Shown here piece after piece: positions 39,624 through 48,643 of a stretch of 58,997 nucleotides of DNA. The notes under the pieces are model-generated. The model did no database searches and was not told the DNA's origin. It saw nothing but the letters and a program-made list of their open reading frames with translations. Both the position numbers and the translations under genes were made by a program. Origin of the DNA: Planctomycetaceae bacterium (GTDB lineage: Bacteria > Planctomycetota > Planctomycetia > Planctomycetales > Planctomycetaceae); the NCBI GenBank assembly GCA_020426325.1, contig JAGQQG010000033.1, positions 1 to 58,997 of the forward strand. Reading direction: 5' to 3'. Position 1 is the stretch's first letter. Each line of letters opens with the position of its first letter.

Positions 39624-39772
39624 ACGAGGAGCGTTACGCGTGAAGCAGTTCAGTCCCATGCAAGAGCACAATGCATGCGACGTTGCAGTCAGTGACACAT
39701 TTCCGACAGGAATAGGATTTGCGTCTCTTGACCTCGTGTGAACGGACCGACGTCCCTGTTTTTGAGTCATCC

Positions 39773-41203
39773 ATGAACATTAAGGCCCAGAATTTCCGGC
39801 AGACAAAAATTGTGGCCACACTCGGTCCAGCCACAGAATCCCCAGATTGTCTTGCAAAGCTGATCACCGCAGGCGTCGATATCATTCGTTTGAACATGGC
39901 GCATGCGACGCGCGAATGGGTCGCGGAAATCGTCCAACGAATTCGTGACGTTTCGACCACATATGAACGCCAGATCGCTGTGATGATGGATGTCAAAGGT
40001 CCCGAGATTCGCACGGGGCCGGTTGATCACCCGATCCCATTGAAGTTGGGCGACCTGATTGACTTCTCTACAGAATCATCTGGTCAAAGGGATGACGCCG
40101 TGATCGGCGTTTCCGTCAATTATGCTCAGCTCCCACAGGACGTCGAAGTCGGTCAGACCGTCCTGGTGGACAGCGGCTTGATCCGCTTGAAAGTGCTTTC
40201 CAAGACCGAAAACTGTATTCGTTGCGAAGTGATGACTCCAGGTGAGCTCGGTTCCCGAAGGCACATCAATCTTCCCGGCGTACAAGTCAATTTGCCGGCT
40301 CTCACGGAGAAAGACTGCGCCGATCTGCGGGCGGGCGTTGCTGCAGGTATCGACTTCGTGGCGTTATCATTCGTACGGCAGTCAGACGATGTGCTGGCGC
40401 TACGCAGATTCCTCGACGACTTGGGGTCGACAGCCAAGATCGTCTCCAAGATCGAGGAGCAGGCTGGTGTCCGCAACATGCATGACATCATCCAAACATC
40501 GGATGCCATCATGGTTGCACGAGGTGATCTCGGAATAGAAATTGAATATCACCAGTTACCGCTCCTTCAAACTGAGCTGGTTCGCGCATGCCAGGCCGAG
40601 GGCAAGCCGGTCATCATCGCCACGCACCTCCTCGAATCGATGATCAGTTCACCGATGCCCACGCGAGCCGAGATTTCGGACGTGTCAAATGCAGTCCGTG
40701 AACAGGCCGACGCCGTCATGCTCTCAGGGGAAACAACGACTGGTGCCTACCCATTGGAATCGGTTGAAGTCCTCAAAAACATCATCCGGACGATCGAGCC
40801 GTCAGTTGAACGAAAGCTGAATTCTCAAATCCAACTGAAAGAACCGAAGGCCAAGATGCTCCGGGCCGCCGCCGCGCTGGCTCAGGATTTGGGGAAATCC
40901 GGTATCATCGTATTCACCCGAAGCGGCTTTTTAGCTTATGCGCTCGGGGCACTTCGTCCACGTGGCGTCCCGATCTATGCCTTTACGGATGTCGAAGCGG
41001 TGTTTCGCCAGCTGCTGCTCCCCTGGGGCGTCGAGCCTTTTCTCATGGAATTCTCCGATGATCCTGAGCAAACGATCCTCGATTCGCTCGACTACCTCAA
41101 GCGCAAGAACTGGTGCCAAACCGGGACATGGCTGGTGGTCATCACCAACGCCCTCGCCAACGAAAAAATCATCGACACCATGCAGCTCAGGATTGTGGAA
41201 TGA
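39773..41203 (+). CDS. pyk: Pyruvate kinase
   Basis: ATG 39773 gives 476 residues, the usual bacterial length; an upstream in-frame start at 39719 would add 18 unconserved residues. Conserved blocks: TKIVATLGPATES, DIIRLNMAHAT, MMDVKGPEIRTG, the catalytic Lys in IVSKIEEQAG, the metal/phosphate segment MVARGDLGIE, and ISDVSNAVREQADAVMLSGETTTGAYP. A complete C-terminal allosteric domain is present. It catalyses PEP + ADP to pyruvate + ATP in glycolysis. The canonical ATQMLESM is ATHLLESM here. The gene follows the GH63-like glycosidase by about 150 bases. Confidence 0.96.
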   Translation: MNIKAQNFRQTKIVATLGPATESPDCLAKLITAGVDIIRLNMAHATREWVAEIVQRIRDVSTTYERQIAVMMDVKGPEIRTGPVDHPIPLKLGDLIDFSTESSGQRDDAVIGVSVNYAQLPQDVEVGQTVLVDSGLIRLKVLSKTENCIRCEVMTPGELGSRRHINLPGVQVNLPALTEKDCADLRAGVAAGIDFVALSFVRQSDDVLALRRFLDDLGSTAKIVSKIEEQAGVRNMHDIIQTSDAIMVARGDLGIEIEYHQLPLLQTELVRACQAEGKPVIIATHLLESMISSPMPTRAEISDVSNAVREQADAVMLSGETTTGAYPLESVEVLKNIIRTIEPSVERKLNSQIQLKEPKAKMLRAAAALAQDLGKSGIIVFTRSGFLAYALGALRPRGVPIYAFTDVEAVFRQLLLPWGVEPFLMEFSDDPEQTILDSLDYLKRKNWCQTGTWLVVITNALANEKIIDTMQLRIVE

Positions 41204-41522
41204 ATTAAACTCAGCTGAGGTAGAAATCGCTGGAATTGTAAGGGCTTCGAGGATGGCTCCTCCCTTGGTAACGCTTGACTTCAAACGTTCCCGCGTAGAG
41301 CCATCATGACAACCTGCTGACTGAGCACGGACTCGTCGAACCAATCCATGCAACCGCCAACCACAAATCCGTCTGCAATTTTATTTGATCTTTCGCGATT
41401 CTTCATGGCCTATTCCCAAACGTGGTTCTGCATGCCAGAATGTCTGCATGTTCAATCACCGGTTGTGGGACGACCGGTATAATGTGTTTGCAGAAGATGG
41501 ACTGTCCACAACAGGAATCGAG
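41204..41522. other. Spacer between pyk and a DUF1501 gene
   Basis: About 320 bases without a supported gene. It holds a small hairpin at 41240-41266 (AAGG, 5-base bulge, GAGGA-TGGC-TCCTC, CCTT) about 40 bases after the pyk stop. It lacks a T-run and so is only a weak terminator candidate. The frame of the downstream gene is open from 41385, but those codons precede the Shine-Dalgarno and leader. Confidence 0.4.
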
Positions 41523-42881
41523 ATGCTTCAATTACTGGGTCGCCGAGTTGACGGGCATTGTGACGGGCACTCTCGCAGGCACTTCCTGAAGATTGGAGGG
41601 CTGGCACTGGGGGGTCTTTCTCTGCCGCAGATCCTGCAGGCGCAAGAGTCGTCGCCTGACAGCAAGGGAAGCTCGCTGTCACACAAAGCCGTCATCATGA
41701 TCTATCTGTCCGGCGGACCGTCGCATCAGGACATGTACGATCTCAAGATGGAAGCACCGTCGGAAATCCGCGGATCGTTCCGGCCGATTGCCACTAATGT
41801 CCCCGGCATCGAGATCTGCGAGCACATGCCGCGAATGGCGACGATGATGGATAAGTTTGCCATCATCCGCTCTCTGTACGGATGCCCCGACCAGCATGCG
41901 TCGGACCTTTGCATGAGCGGGTATCCGATCGGCCCCAAGGGACGGCAGGACAATCATCCGTCGCTCGGATCTGCAGTCTCGAGGTTGCAAGGTCCTGTCG
42001 ACCCGGCGGTTCCTCCGTTCGTCGGGTTGACCATCAAGACGCGGCATGCCCCTTACTGCAATCCGGGGATGTCAGGCTTCCTCGGACAGGCCCACGCGCC
42101 CTTTCAGCCCGAGGGGGAGGGCATGGCCGACATGAAACTGAACGGAATCAACCTCGATCAACTGCGTAATCGCCAATTACTTTTGAACAGTTTCGACCAG
42201 TTTCGTCGTCATGTCGACCAACTTGAACCGTATCGAGAAGTGGATGCTCTCTCCCGCAAAGCGTTCGACGTCCTGACCTCGAGCAGAATTGTCGACGCGC
42301 TCAATCTGGAAAAAGAAGATCAGACGGTTCGCGACCGTTACGGACGTGGCAGCGCCGATCCTGCGTTCGGCGAAGATGCCGGACCTCACTGGATGGATCA
42401 GTTCCTGATGGCCCGGCGACTGGTGGAAGCCGGGGTCCGTTGTGTCACGCTGTCATTCGGCAGCTGGGATCGGCACGGCGGAAACTTCGAACGTCTGCCT
42501 GAACAACTGGCCAAGTTTGACCAAGGGATCACGGCCCTCGTGGAAGACCTGCATCAGCGAGGATTGGATCAGGACGTGAGCGTTGTCGCCTGGGGCGAGT
42601 TCGGTCGTACTCCGCGTATCAACGCTGGAGGAGGACGCGATCACTGGCCGCAGGTCTCGTGTGGGTTGCTCGCCGGTGGCGGGATGCGCATGGGACAGGT
42701 GATCGGCTCAACGAACCGCTTGGGGGAAGTCCCTCAGGATCGACCGGTCCATTACCAGGAAGTCTTCGCGACGCTTTACAATCGACTTGGGATTAACGTT
42801 GAAACAGCCACAATCCCCGATCATGCCGGTCGCCCTCAGTATCTCGTCGATCACCGCGAAGTGATTCGCGAGTTGGTTTGA
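41523..42881 (+). CDS. DUF1501 family protein, solitary
   Basis: ATG 41523 is chosen because AGGA precedes it by about 8 bases and a twin-arginine leader (HSRRHFLKIGGLALGG) follows. The 452-residue product has the DUF1501 signatures MIYLSGGPSHQDMYDLKM and AWGEFGRTPRINAGGGRDHWP. Unlike the other three DUF1501 genes in this window it has no DUF1553 partner next to it: pyk lies upstream and a convergent glycoside-hydrolase-like gene downstream. It is most similar in pattern to the 18325-19656 protein (GSFRPIATNVPG against GPYQPIATSVPG). Confidence 0.91.
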   Translation: MLQLLGRRVDGHCDGHSRRHFLKIGGLALGGLSLPQILQAQESSPDSKGSSLSHKAVIMIYLSGGPSHQDMYDLKMEAPSEIRGSFRPIATNVPGIEICEHMPRMATMMDKFAIIRSLYGCPDQHASDLCMSGYPIGPKGRQDNHPSLGSAVSRLQGPVDPAVPPFVGLTIKTRHAPYCNPGMSGFLGQAHAPFQPEGEGMADMKLNGINLDQLRNRQLLLNSFDQFRRHVDQLEPYREVDALSRKAFDVLTSSRIVDALNLEKEDQTVRDRYGRGSADPAFGEDAGPHWMDQFLMARRLVEAGVRCVTLSFGSWDRHGGNFERLPEQLAKFDQGITALVEDLHQRGLDQDVSVVAWGEFGRTPRINAGGGRDHWPQVSCGLLAGGGMRMGQVIGSTNRLGEVPQDRPVHYQEVFATLYNRLGINVETATIPDHAGRPQYLVDHREVIRELV

Positions 42882-43008
42882 CACTGAACTGGCACATTCG
42901 ACCATTCGTCAGTCTGCTCTTTTGATGCACGGCACAGGCAATAGCTACTGCCTCGATCTCCGGGGGCGTACAACCCCATTCAAGTTCTATGCCTAGATGA
43001 AGGCTCGT

Positions 43009-45222
43009 TCATTCCTCGTCCAGTGTTTTTTCGTATTCGGCCAGGAGGGGACGGTATGCGTACTCGTTGAGGACCGCGATCAGTCCGCGATCACTCTGGT
43101 CCTGGGCGATGTCTGAGAGCGTGTTGATGCAGTTGAAAGTGAGTTCCAGTGCCTGCTCCAAATGTTCGATTGCGCCCTCCGTGTCACCCTCGTCCTTTGC
43201 CAAGGCTGCTTCTCGGACCGCTTTGATAGCGCCGAGGTACTCCAGGACATACTCGCTCCGCTTGGCGTAGTAAAACAGCACGGGTTTGGCTCCGCCGTCG
43301 ATAGCCCCATGGGCCCGGTACAACTCGACCAGGTATTGTGTGAAAGCGTCATTCACTTCCTGCCACCACTCGGGAATTGGCTGAGCGATGTATTGCTTCA
43401 TCAGCATGCCACGAACGGGGAAGGCGAAGCCGAGATCGTGGCTGTCGATCAAATTGGTCGCTTTCTCGAGTTGCTCCCATGCAATCCACAACCGTTCAGC
43501 GGCAGCTTGATTACCGGTCGTCGTCGCCCAGAGTTCGGTTTGGGCCTGCTGTGGGGTGAGGTCACGTTCCCATGAGGCACGTGCGAGGAAATAGACAGAA
43601 GGATCGAGTTCCGCCGGAACCCAGTAACGGGTGGAGAAACCCTGCCAGCCGAGTAGTTTGAGGTCATCCAGCAAAGTGCCGATGCTCTGCGAGGACGATT
43701 GCGGAAGGATGCCGACGTTGTCGTCCGCCAGCGTGAGAATCAGTTGTGAGTTCAGTTTGTTGGCTGGGACATCCCGTAGCAGTTCCCGATGCTCCGCCAC
43801 GCGGCGAGCCGTGTAGTCGATAAAATTCAGCGTCTCTGCCTGCTGCGGGACGATGCGATCGAGAACCGGAAACAGGGCCGGGTCGACACTCGTGATCACA
43901 AGCCCGAGAGACGAGCCATCCGGTCGCTTCAACAGCGTTTCGTCTTCGAACAGCGTATGCAGAAAGGCCAACCCGACGAGGTTCCCTCGCATGGCCTGTT
44001 CACCTCGTGAACCGGACGCAATCAAGTCTCTCTCTGAGGCCTTGGCAATCAGTTCTTCCAGATCAAGCGTGCCCGACGGGAGACGGGCGTTGAGGATCGC
44101 GATTGCTTTCTCCGCGTGCTGATCCCATTCCGGGAATTCGGGGAGAGTGAGGTAAAGCCTGTCGATGTTCGGATAGGTTTTCACATAGGCCGCGACCTTC
44201 GCTCTGACCAGTTGAAGTAGCTTCTCGTCCGTGGGCCCTTGCTCAGCAGCGGGGACGATCGTGAGCTGGTTGAGACTGCGTCCAACTCGCGATCCAGGGA
44301 GTGCCGACTGAAATTCTCGAGGGAACTCCAGCGCCGAAATACTGATGCCGACCGACATGCCCAGCTCGTGGGCCACGTCGATCAGGCCTAGCAGATGGTT
44401 GATCCCCGCAGCGGTCATCTCTTCGGATGTCTCGATCCCCGCGAAGTCCGGGTTCTCAAAAAGCTCAGCCCCACCGAAGACCTTCTTGCCGACGGTGTCG
44501 CCATCGACCGGATACTGTTCGCCGAACCACAACTTTGCTGTTTGTTTACGGACTCCGCCGAACTCGTAGTTGACGAATGGATGCCAAGGGTAGACGCTTA
44601 GCATCACCCGGTTGAACTTCATCTTCGCGAGCTGACGCAGAAACTCCCGATGCTCCTCCAGTCCCCATGACTCCGGACCAACCGCGAAGTCGTTCACCGT
44701 GCGCCAAGTCCGTACGCGCAGTTCAGGCTCCATCACGAGATCATGACCGCTCAGATCGAAGTCCCGTTGTTCGTTGGGATAGATGTCGCCGCGAAACAGA
44801 TACCGGATCCCCAATCGGTGTCCCAACTCATACACGGACCAGAGGGTCGCGACCGGACTTCCGCCACCGACAATCAGCGTGTCTTTGTCTGCATCTTTAG
44901 TTTGAATCACCAGCCCCTGATCGGTGACGGTCGGCCACTTCGACTGCATGGCCGCTCGTACAGCCGGATTCGTGTCCGGGCTGCCAACAAGCACGACATG
45001 CTGAGGATCAGCGGGAATCTTCTCAACAACCGAGGCTTCGACATCTCGAAACAAGCGGCCGAGCATCCCTGCCAATTCATCAGCCGCATATCGCTCGATC
45101 TGTGGGGCCTGCGGACCATAAACGACAGAGAGCTGCTCCACCGCCTCTGCTCGCATGCCTAATCCTGAGACCATGAGCAGGGCTGCCGCCCAAGTTGACA
45201 CCGATGACTGATTTCCGATCAC
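43009..45222 (-). CDS. Exported glycoside-hydrolase-like protein (alpha-glucuronidase GH67/GH20 N-terminal type)
   Basis: A 737-residue protein beginning at GTG 45222, whose first bases overlap the stop of the upstream propeller gene (GTGA), implying translational coupling. A signal peptide ends near MRAEAVEQ. Residues ~30-150 match the small alpha/beta domain preceding the barrel in alpha-glucuronidases and GH20 enzymes (ERYAADELAGML, HVVLVGSPDTNPAV, GSPVATLWSVYELGHRLGIRYLFRGD). Residues ~165-480 look like a TIM barrel (REFLRQLAKMKFNRVMLSVYPWHPF, YLTLPEFPEWDQHAEKA). A helical C-terminal region follows. It probably acts on an acidic or amino-sugar polysaccharide; the specific activity is uncertain. 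Confidence 0.72.
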   Translation of the reverse strand: MIGNQSSVSTWAAALLMVSGLGMRAEAVEQLSVVYGPQAPQIERYAADELAGMLGRLFRDVEASVVEKIPADPQHVVLVGSPDTNPAVRAAMQSKWPTVTDQGLVIQTKDADKDTLIVGGGSPVATLWSVYELGHRLGIRYLFRGDIYPNEQRDFDLSGHDLVMEPELRVRTWRTVNDFAVGPESWGLEEHREFLRQLAKMKFNRVMLSVYPWHPFVNYEFGGVRKQTAKLWFGEQYPVDGDTVGKKVFGGAELFENPDFAGIETSEEMTAAGINHLLGLIDVAHELGMSVGISISALEFPREFQSALPGSRVGRSLNQLTIVPAAEQGPTDEKLLQLVRAKVAAYVKTYPNIDRLYLTLPEFPEWDQHAEKAIAILNARLPSGTLDLEELIAKASERDLIASGSRGEQAMRGNLVGLAFLHTLFEDETLLKRPDGSSLGLVITSVDPALFPVLDRIVPQQAETLNFIDYTARRVAEHRELLRDVPANKLNSQLILTLADDNVGILPQSSSQSIGTLLDDLKLLGWQGFSTRYWVPAELDPSVYFLARASWERDLTPQQAQTELWATTTGNQAAAERLWIAWEQLEKATNLIDSHDLGFAFPVRGMLMKQYIAQPIPEWWQEVNDAFTQYLVELYRAHGAIDGGAKPVLFYYAKRSEYVLEYLGAIKAVREAALAKDEGDTEGAIEHLEQALELTFNCINTLSDIAQDQSDRGLIAVLNEYAYRPLLAEYEKTLDEE

Positions 45223-46673
45223 GGTGCTTCCTCCGCAAAGCAGTACAACTTATTCAGAGTGCGAACATAGAGTCGATTGTCCGCGATGGCTGGCGTTGCG
45301 ATGATGCTCTCGCCGATGTCGTTCGTCGCGAGCAACTCAAGTTCCGGTCCTGCTTCAAGCACAACAATCCGTCCGTTCTCGCCCGGCACATAGATCTTCC
45401 CACCACCTGCAATGGGAGAGGCATAGTAGTTGCCAAAGTTTCGGATCCGCTGCTTCTCCCAGATGGTGCTGCCGTCCGTGAGATCGAATGCTGCCGAAAT
45501 GCCTCCCTTTTTGACGAGAAACAGTCGACCGTCATACGCAAGGGGAGAGGAAATATCCGACGGAGCCTTGCTGTCCAGATTCCACACCATCGCAGACTCG
45601 GTCACATCGCCGCTGCCGCCTCCGCGGATGGACTGAATGATGTTGCCCCCTCCCACCATGTTATCCGGCGACTGAAACGCAGCATCAATCTCGTCTTCGA
45701 CCAGAAAGCCATCCTGATCAGCATCCCCGTTGTCGAACTTCTCGTGGAAGACCGCTTCGAGTTCCGACTTCTCCAGCTTGCCGTCCTGATTCGTGTCTCG
45801 CCACTGAAGCAGTGCGTACTTCAAAACGCGGCTTGTGTCTCCGAAACTCTGGACTGACAGATATATGTGGTCATCGACGACGACCGGGGTCGTCATGATC
45901 GTGCGCAGAAGAGAATTGCAGGTCCAACGTTCTTCACCCGTCTCCGGGTCATAGCCCTTCAACTTTCCGCTGCCGGCAACAACGACATCGGTTCGCCCGT
46001 CAGCTGTGCACAGGACGGGCACCGAGTATCCGCCGAGCATGTCCGGTCGAGGCGTTTGCCAGCGAATGCTTCCCGTCTGCTTGTCGAGTGCGATCAAGTA
46101 CGGATTAAGGTCATCATCGAGATTGAAGATGACCATGTCTTCATAAATGATCGGTGAGTTCGCTGCTCCCCAACCCATCAGGTAGAACGGCATCGGCAGC
46201 AGATGCCTCCAGCGTTCGGTTCCGTCCTTCGCGTCGAGTGCAATCAGCCCAATCGTGCTGAAGTGGACGAAGACTGTCTCTCCGTCAGATGCGGGCGTCG
46301 AGGAAGCATGCTCGTTGGGTGGAGTAATCTCTGGCAGTTCGCCCGTTTCAAACTCCGTCTTCCACAACTGTTCTCCGGTATCGGCATCGAAGCCAAGCAC
46401 TGCGAATCTGCCTTCGTCCGTCAGTTCCGTCTCGTAAACGCATCCGTCAACAACGATCGGACAGGCAACCCCCTTGCCCAGTTCGACAGACCACACAACG
46501 TTTTCATCCGCTGAGAATGTCACCGGCGGATTCATACTCTCAGCTGAGATCCCCGAAGCATTCGGTCCACGGAACTGGGGCCAGTCTTCTGCATCACTCG
46601 GGGTCTCAGCTGCGAATCCGTATAAAATCAGCCCAGCCAAATGCACCGCTGTCGTCCATCTCATGAGTTTCAC
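45219..46673 (-). CDS. PQQ-type beta-propeller protein with EF-hand pair
   Basis: GTG 46673 or ATG 46664 starts a signal-peptide-bearing protein of about 484 residues. Repeated propeller blades are visible (WPQFRGPNASG, VLGFDADTGEQLWKTE, LIALDAKDGTERWRH, LIALDKQTGSIRWQT, YDPETGEERW), the pattern of PQQ-like quinoprotein repeats. Two canonical EF-hand loops are inserted in mid-propeller: DTNQDGKLEKSE (293-304) and DADQDGFLVEDE (317-328), predicting calcium binding. Catalytic residues of alcohol/glucose dehydrogenases are not evident, so it may be a binding or scaffold protein. It is third in a four-gene minus-strand operon. Confidence 0.87.
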   Translation of the reverse strand: MKLMRWTTAVHLAGLILYGFAAETPSDAEDWPQFRGPNASGISAESMNPPVTFSADENVVWSVELGKGVACPIVVDGCVYETELTDEGRFAVLGFDADTGEQLWKTEFETGELPEITPPNEHASSTPASDGETVFVHFSTIGLIALDAKDGTERWRHLLPMPFYLMGWGAANSPIIYEDMVIFNLDDDLNPYLIALDKQTGSIRWQTPRPDMLGGYSVPVLCTADGRTDVVVAGSGKLKGYDPETGEERWTCNSLLRTIMTTPVVVDDHIYLSVQSFGDTSRVLKYALLQWRDTNQDGKLEKSELEAVFHEKFDNGDADQDGFLVEDEIDAAFQSPDNMVGGGNIIQSIRGGGSGDVTESAMVWNLDSKAPSDISSPLAYDGRLFLVKKGGISAAFDLTDGSTIWEKQRIRNFGNYYASPIAGGGKIYVPGENGRIVVLEAGPELELLATNDIGESIIATPAIADNRLYVRTLNKLYCFAEEAP

Positions 46674-46757
46674 GCTCTGTTCGAGTTCGGGAGGCTCACC
46701 AGCAAACTGAACTCCAGCCTACCGGTGGGGCTGCATGGCGACAACCATCTTGCTCTG

Positions 46758-48584
46758 TCACTCCTCGCCTGCGTGGCAGCCTGTGCACGTGCTTGTGAGG
46801 GCCAGCCGGTCGATGCGATGATGGTCTTCGTCGTACGGAGCAAGTTCAGCATGGCACTGCAGACAGTTCAATTCCTGCTGCAGGACGCGGCGATGCGCCT
46901 GCTCAAAGTGCCAGTATCCCTCACGTGGGGTCTCAATCATCGACTCGATGTCGTGACAGTCTGCACACCGTTCAGTTGACGAAGGCACTGTTTGGGGGGT
47001 GTCGATGTTAAATGGAATCTCTGAGTGAGCGAGAATCGACCGGGCAGCAACGCGCCCCGTCAGAATGCATGGGCCCAGGAACGTCCCCTCCAATGCCGCT
47101 TTGCCATTGATGCCCACCAGTCCCGTCAACTCGCCGACTGCGTACAGGCCGGGAATCGGAGTTCCTTTTCTGTCAGTCACGCGACACTCGCGATCGACCG
47201 CCACGCCTCCCATGCTCTTTCGCGTCAATGGCCATGACTGCATCGCGTAGTACGGTGGCGTGTTGATCTTGGGCGAAGCCGTGTTGTTGTACTCGGTGCG
47301 ATCAGGACCGAAACGTCCAAAATCATCATCTCGTCCGCTGTCCACCAGATGATTGTATCGTTCGATCGTCTCAATGAGATTCTCGGGCGGCAGACCAGCC
47401 AACCGGGCGAGTTCCTCGATCGTGTCTGCTTTCTTCACGAGTGCAGGATTATCCAGGATGAGCCGTTCGACTTTCTTGAAATCACTCCAGTCAGAGCCAG
47501 AAACGACGAACTCCGGCTTACTCGCTTCGTCGAAGATCCACCAGATGGTCACCCGTTTCTGCTGTAACATCGCAGGCATCACTGCCTTCGCCCAGTTATG
47601 CAGGTTCGCGAAGCGTCGGCCTTCAGGGTTCACGATGATGCCGTACATGTTCGCAGCACTCAGTCCGTGGTCGCCGTCCGGATGACGTGGATCCGGGATG
47701 CCGGTGAAGTAATTCCACTGTCGGTCCATCTCGACGAGTTGCCCGCCTGCCGCCTGAGCGAGGCGGTGACCATGACCGACGGAGTTTCGACCCGAGCCGG
47801 CGAGAATCCGCTCGGGAAACGTCATCTCCTGTGGCCAGAACTCGCGGACCATGTCGAGATTACTCTGAAACCCGCCGGTCGCAAGAATCACATGGTCTGC
47901 TGAGATTTGCACGGTCTCATCCTTACGGAGTTCACTTGCTTCTATCCCCACGACTCGCTCCTCTTCGGACAGCAGCTTGGTTGCCTGCATGTTCCAGACG
48001 AACTGAATGTTGTCGTGCTTCAGGCAAGCGCGATAGATCGGCGTGACCAGTCCAATCCCGCGGCCGACCGGCTGATGAAATCGATCGACCGTGTTTCCAG
48101 GTGCAGTGTCGATTTTTTTAAACCGGACTCCCAGATTTGTCAGCCAGTCATAGAGTTCTTGCCGCGAAGTATCGACGTACTGCCGGACCCAGCCCGCGTT
48201 GGCATCTTCACCCCAGGTCATGAAATCGCTGTAGGCAAGATCCGGCGAGTCAGAGAGTCCAGACTCATCCTGCAGCGGCGTGTCAACGATCGTCACTCCC
48301 CCCTGAGACATGACCGCATGTCCGCCGAAGACAGACGACATATCGACCACAGTGACTGCAACCCCGGTCTGTCCCAACTCCAGAGCAGCCGACAAACCAG
48401 AGATCCCGGCCCCGACGATGACAACTCGCGGCTGACGTGATCTCTCCTTCGAATCATCACCTTCAGAACCGGATGAATCCTCAGCTGCCATCACACCGGG
48501 GGCTAAACAAAGCACGCAGACGACTCCACTCAACACGAAGAACCATCGAACGAAAAAAGTCCGGAAGTGCGGGGTGTTGAACAT
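46758..48584 (-). CDS. FAD-dependent fumarate-reductase-like flavocytochrome with C-terminal triheme tail
   Basis: A 608-residue exported protein (hydrophobic N terminus MFNTPHFRTFFVRWFFVLSG, cleavage near VMAAED). Residues ~50-525 form the FAD_binding_2/flavocytochrome c domain: VVIVGAGISGLSAALELGQTG, VFGGHAVMSQGG, ILATGGFQSN, KSMGGVAVD, GLYAVGELTG. The last 70 residues carry three CX2CH motifs: CADCH (540-544), CLQCH (574-578) and CTGCH (600-604), for covalent c-hemes. Soluble fumarate or urocanate reductases of Shewanella have their heme domain at the N terminus, so this order is reversed. It probably reduces or oxidises a small unsaturated organic acid in the periplasm; the substrate is unknown. 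It lies between two propeller genes. Confidence 0.88.
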   Translation of the reverse strand: MFNTPHFRTFFVRWFFVLSGVVCVLCLAPGVMAAEDSSGSEGDDSKERSRQPRVVIVGAGISGLSAALELGQTGVAVTVVDMSSVFGGHAVMSQGGVTIVDTPLQDESGLSDSPDLAYSDFMTWGEDANAGWVRQYVDTSRQELYDWLTNLGVRFKKIDTAPGNTVDRFHQPVGRGIGLVTPIYRACLKHDNIQFVWNMQATKLLSEEERVVGIEASELRKDETVQISADHVILATGGFQSNLDMVREFWPQEMTFPERILAGSGRNSVGHGHRLAQAAGGQLVEMDRQWNYFTGIPDPRHPDGDHGLSAANMYGIIVNPEGRRFANLHNWAKAVMPAMLQQKRVTIWWIFDEASKPEFVVSGSDWSDFKKVERLILDNPALVKKADTIEELARLAGLPPENLIETIERYNHLVDSGRDDDFGRFGPDRTEYNNTASPKINTPPYYAMQSWPLTRKSMGGVAVDRECRVTDRKGTPIPGLYAVGELTGLVGINGKAALEGTFLGPCILTGRVAARSILAHSEIPFNIDTPQTVPSSTERCADCHDIESMIETPREGYWHFEQAHRRVLQQELNCLQCHAELAPYDEDHHRIDRLALTSTCTGCHAGEE

Positions 48585-48643
48585 GTTGAAGCGGTCATCC
48601 AGACTTCAGGTCGTGAGACGATGAACAGTTTCAAGCCTCCCCG

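Noticed and set aside
41240-41266. Hairpin after pyk considered as a rho-independent terminator
   Set aside because: The stem is interrupted by a 5-base bulge and no T-run follows, so it is mentioned only in the spacer entry.
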